Positions 62,024 through 64,000 of a DNA stretch of 64,000 bases are shown here, in pieces (the stretch's first letter is position 1; each line of letters opens with the position of its first letter). The translations under genes and the position numbers were made by a program. Source of the DNA: Streptomyces kurssanovii (GTDB lineage Bacteria; Actinomycetota; Actinomycetes; Streptomycetales; Streptomycetaceae). Location of the stretch: assembly GCF_014649695.1 (NCBI RefSeq), contig NZ_BMTN01000004.1:186001-250000 (forward strand), read 5' to 3'. The notes beneath the pieces are model-generated. The model was not told where the DNA came from and ran no database searches. It saw only the letters and a program-made list of their open reading frames with translations.

Positions 62024-63337
62024 CTACGAGGCGTCCATCAGGGTCCGCCCGACGTCCACGAAGTCCTTCCGCTGCGTCACCAGCCGTCCGTCGCGCACCA
62101 CTTGGAACGTCACGCTGCTGTTGACGATCCTCGGGTAGCGGGAAGCGCCGAGCATGTCCTCGTAGCTCCACCGCAGGGCCGGTGTCAGGCCGTCGGTCGA
62201 GACCTCCACCCCCTGGTCGAGGGCGTGGGAGATCTTGCCGGGGGTGATCCGGTCGCTGTCGATCGAGCGGACGACCTTGTTGAGGACGTTGTACGCGATC
62301 CAGGTGGTCTGCACGCCCGCGTCCGCCGGGTCGATCCTGTTGTCGCCGAACGCGTGGGTCCGCACGACGTCGCGCATCCGGTCCCAGCGGGCGTCGCTCG
62401 CGTCGGGGTACCAGCCGGTGATGTAGGCGCCCTCGTAGGGGCCGTTGCGGCCGCCGGTGCGGTCGATGAGGGGCTGGCCGACGCTGCCCATCACGGACGA
62501 GATCCGGACCTGCCGTCCGTCCTCGGGCAGCCGCCGGTAGGAGTCGAAGAAGGTTTCCGTGCGTTCGCCGAGCGCGGCCGTGACGCAGCCCGGCCGGTCG
62601 CCGTCGGACGCGGTCGTGGTCCAGGTCGCCTCCGCCGCCTTCCCGCGGGCCCGCCGCGCCTCGTCGGAGTAGTCGGTGGCGTCGTCGGCGGCGAGGATGT
62701 CCGCCGACTCCCGGGCCTTGCCGCGGGCCAGGCCCGCGTTGAGGAGGTCGGGCAGGTCGTCACCGGCGAGGCTGTCCGGCCGTACGAGCGCGACCTTGTC
62801 GCAGACGTCCGCGAGCTGCTGGCCGTTTCCGGCGAGCAGGGCGGCCTGCCCGCCGTTGACGGGGTAGGACAGATAGCTGGTGAACTCCTCGTCGGAGATG
62901 CCGAATCCGCCGATGAAGGGGATGCCCGCGGCCTCCAGGGGAGCCATGAAGGCGTCGCCGTACTGGCTGTAGGAGCCGACCACCGCGGCCGCGCCTTCCT
63001 TGACGGCGCGCCTGGCGCAGGTGGCCGCGCCCTGGGGGGTGTTCTGCTCGTTGCAGGTGATGACACGCAGTTCGTGGCCGTCGATACCGCCCTGCGCCTC
63101 TGCCCAGCGGGCGTAGGCCTTGGCCATGGCAGGCATGCCGGGCATATTGGTCGCTTTGGTCTCTTCCGGGGCAAAGGTCATGACGGTGACGGGCTCCCTG
63201 GAGCCCCCCGGATCTCCAGGGAGTACGCCACAGCCGGCGATGAGCGACGCCCCGGTCGCCATCACCGCCGTACACGCGGCACGGACTGAGAAGGTTCTGG
63301 ACGGGCGAGGGGAGGAGGAACGGCGCCTACCGGTCAT
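62024..63337 (-). CDS. ABC-type amino-acid (type I periplasmic) binding lipoprotein, orphan
   Basis: A 437-residue lipoprotein. Lipobox L-I-A-G-C near residue 30 (ATGASLIAGCGV), then a type I binding-protein fold related to branched-chain amino-acid receptors: [60 protein letters not shown]. No permease or ATPase gene is adjacent, so it either serves a transporter elsewhere or acts as a sensor. ATG 63337. Confidence 0.8.
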   Translation of the reverse strand: MTGRRRSSSPRPSRTFSVRAACTAVMATGASLIAGCGVLPGDPGGSREPVTVMTFAPEETKATNMPGMPAMAKAYARWAEAQGGIDGHELRVITCNEQNTPQGAATCARRAVKEGAAAVVGSYSQYGDAFMAPLEAAGIPFIGGFGISDEEFTSYLSYPVNGGQAALLAGNGQQLADVCDKVALVRPDSLAGDDLPDLLNAGLARGKARESADILAADDATDYSDEARRARGKAAEATWTTTASDGDRPGCVTAALGERTETFFDSYRRLPEDGRQVRISSVMGSVGQPLIDRTGGRNGPYEGAYITGWYPDASDARWDRMRDVVRTHAFGDNRIDPADAGVQTTWIAYNVLNKVVRSIDSDRITPGKISHALDQGVEVSTDGLTPALRWSYEDMLGASRYPRIVNSSVTFQVVRDGRLVTQRKDFVDVGRTLMDAS

Positions 63338-63445
63338 GACTGTGCACGCTTCCGGTTCCAGGTAACGGCACAGTGAGCATGGCTCAACGGGGGGTGACGT
63401 CCAGGTGAATTGCAGGGGGGCGTTCAGGCGGACGGAAAGGGAACG

Positions 63446-63451
63446 TACGAT
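63446..63451 (+). promoter_or_regulatory. -10 element for a leaderless message
   Basis: TACGAT lies 7 nt before the GTG at 63459, so transcription would begin at the start codon. The -35 is indistinct. Confidence 0.35.
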
Positions 63452-63458
63452 CGAAGGC

Positions 63459-63956
63459 GTGCAGCAAGGTTCGGTCAACCCTTCCCGTCGCGGCCGTCGC
63501 TCCTCCACCATGGGCGGCATGCCGCTCAACGACATGCCCTGGTGGCGCTGGCGCAGCAACGTGCGCTCGGCGCTGCACATGCTTTCCGACCCCGTCTTCC
63601 ATCAGGAGTGCTGGCTGGCGGGGCGCGAGGGATACGGCGACGTCACCGACGCCGTCTACCGTCTGGTCGAGGACACCTGGCTGGACAACTGGTCCGCCGA
63701 GAAGTACATCGGGACGATCTTCCGCGACTCCGGCGAGGCCGCCCTGGTCGACGTCGCCGTGCTCCGGGTGCTGCGGATCATGCACCAGGTCGGCGCCGAC
63801 GCCCCGGTCTCCGCGTACATGGAGCACCACGGCTGGCCGGAGGCCGTGCGGGCGGCGCGTGACGCGCACGTCCGGATGGCCACGAGCGACGGCGAGGACC
63901 CCGACACCCCGCCGCGTTCCCTCGAGGTGCTGCGGATCATGACGCGGTCCGCCTGA
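63459..63956 (+). CDS. conserved hypothetical protein
   Basis: A 165-residue soluble protein of an unnamed streptomycete family. The conserved core starts MPLNDMPWWRWRSNVRSALHML and continues with DPVFHQECWLAGREGYGDVTDAVYRLVEDTWLDNWSAEKYIG. It is largely helical with many Trp residues. GTG 63459 is supported by GAAGG and by the -10 at 63446; ATG 63510 is a shorter alternative. Function unknown. The final 44 nt of the window after the stop carry no complete gene. Confidence 0.68.
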   Translation: MQQGSVNPSRRGRRSSTMGGMPLNDMPWWRWRSNVRSALHMLSDPVFHQECWLAGREGYGDVTDAVYRLVEDTWLDNWSAEKYIGTIFRDSGEAALVDVAVLRVLRIMHQVGADAPVSAYMEHHGWPEAVRAARDAHVRMATSDGEDPDTPPRSLEVLRIMTRSA

Positions 63957-64000
63957 CGGACGCGTTCCTGGCCGGACGGCCGGATGTGGCAGGCTACAAG

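Overview
The window is a stretch of high-GC actinobacterial chromosome that reads as Streptomyces. Coding regions show strong third-position G/C bias and frequent GTG and TTG starts. Marker genes include a DtxR/IdeR-type iron regulator with every canonical metal ligand, a conservon-type small GTPase, an NsdA-like XRE/TPR regulator, DUF2530 next to an NCS2 purine permease, and a single UUA leucine codon in one gene (a bldA-type signature). I see no rRNA, tRNA, CRISPR array, transposase, prophage or plasmid genes. This is mostly ordinary vertically inherited chromosome with small accessory islands.

Layout. 0-8 kb: 3'-truncated beta-propeller phytase, a lipoprotein, a VOC protein plus TipA-like MerR regulator pair, a CtpE-type P-ATPase, DUF2530 and an NCS2 permease. 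8-14 kb: ribbon-helix-helix protein, MarR plus MFS exporter, RNA cyclic phosphodiesterase, PQQ-type propeller protein, aldo/keto reductase and a Uma2 nuclease-fold protein. 14-26 kb: several regulator/effector pairs, namely MarR with AhpD-like, TetR with methyltransferase, and TetR with a DrrAB-type ABC exporter. Each pair has recognisable palindromes or promoters in the shared intergenic space. 26-34 kb: serC, a solitary conservon-type GTPase, a large FAD/Fe-S dehydrogenase, and LysR with an EamA transporter.

34.7-44.9 kb: a tightly packed catabolic operon with mostly 4-nt overlaps. Its order is a mycothiol/DinB-like protein, AtuA-like DUF1446, acyl-CoA carboxylase beta, acyl-CoA carboxylase alpha with biotin carrier, acyl-CoA dehydrogenase, cinnamate/4-coumarate-type CoA ligase, enoyl-CoA hydratase and TetR. 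A perfect 18-bp palindrome precedes it. The logic is CoA activation, oxidation, biotin-dependent carboxylation and hydration of a branched or aromatic acid, with the TetR as probable local repressor.

45-54 kb: divergent citrate synthase and pdxH; then a compact minus-strand unit at about 47.5-47.7 kb with a consensus promoter, a 14-nt perfect Shine-Dalgarno, a 12-codon ORF and a heavily paired 3' part. I consider this the best candidate for an undescribed element. It is followed by a PAS/GAF protein, a SIS protein, the iron regulator (with an antisense ORF resembling the adm arrangement described in S. coelicolor) and an alpha/beta hydrolase. That hydrolase combines a LexA-like box, a TTA codon and a Ser-to-Ala nucleophile. 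54-64 kb: lipoproteins, an ABC-2 type exporter, a prim-pol domain protein, an NsdA-like regulator, a Pro/Gly/Gln-rich membrane protein with repeated DADATQ motifs, an orphan amino-acid-type binding protein and a conserved hypothetical.

Non-coding structure is unusually visible. There is a roughly 270-bp nested palindrome at 10.3-10.5 kb, a 19-nt tandem repeat at 45.0 kb, a 16-nt tandem repeat at 51.1 kb, and several perfect terminator hairpins between convergent genes. All functional assignments come from reading motifs and recalled family knowledge; no database search was run.
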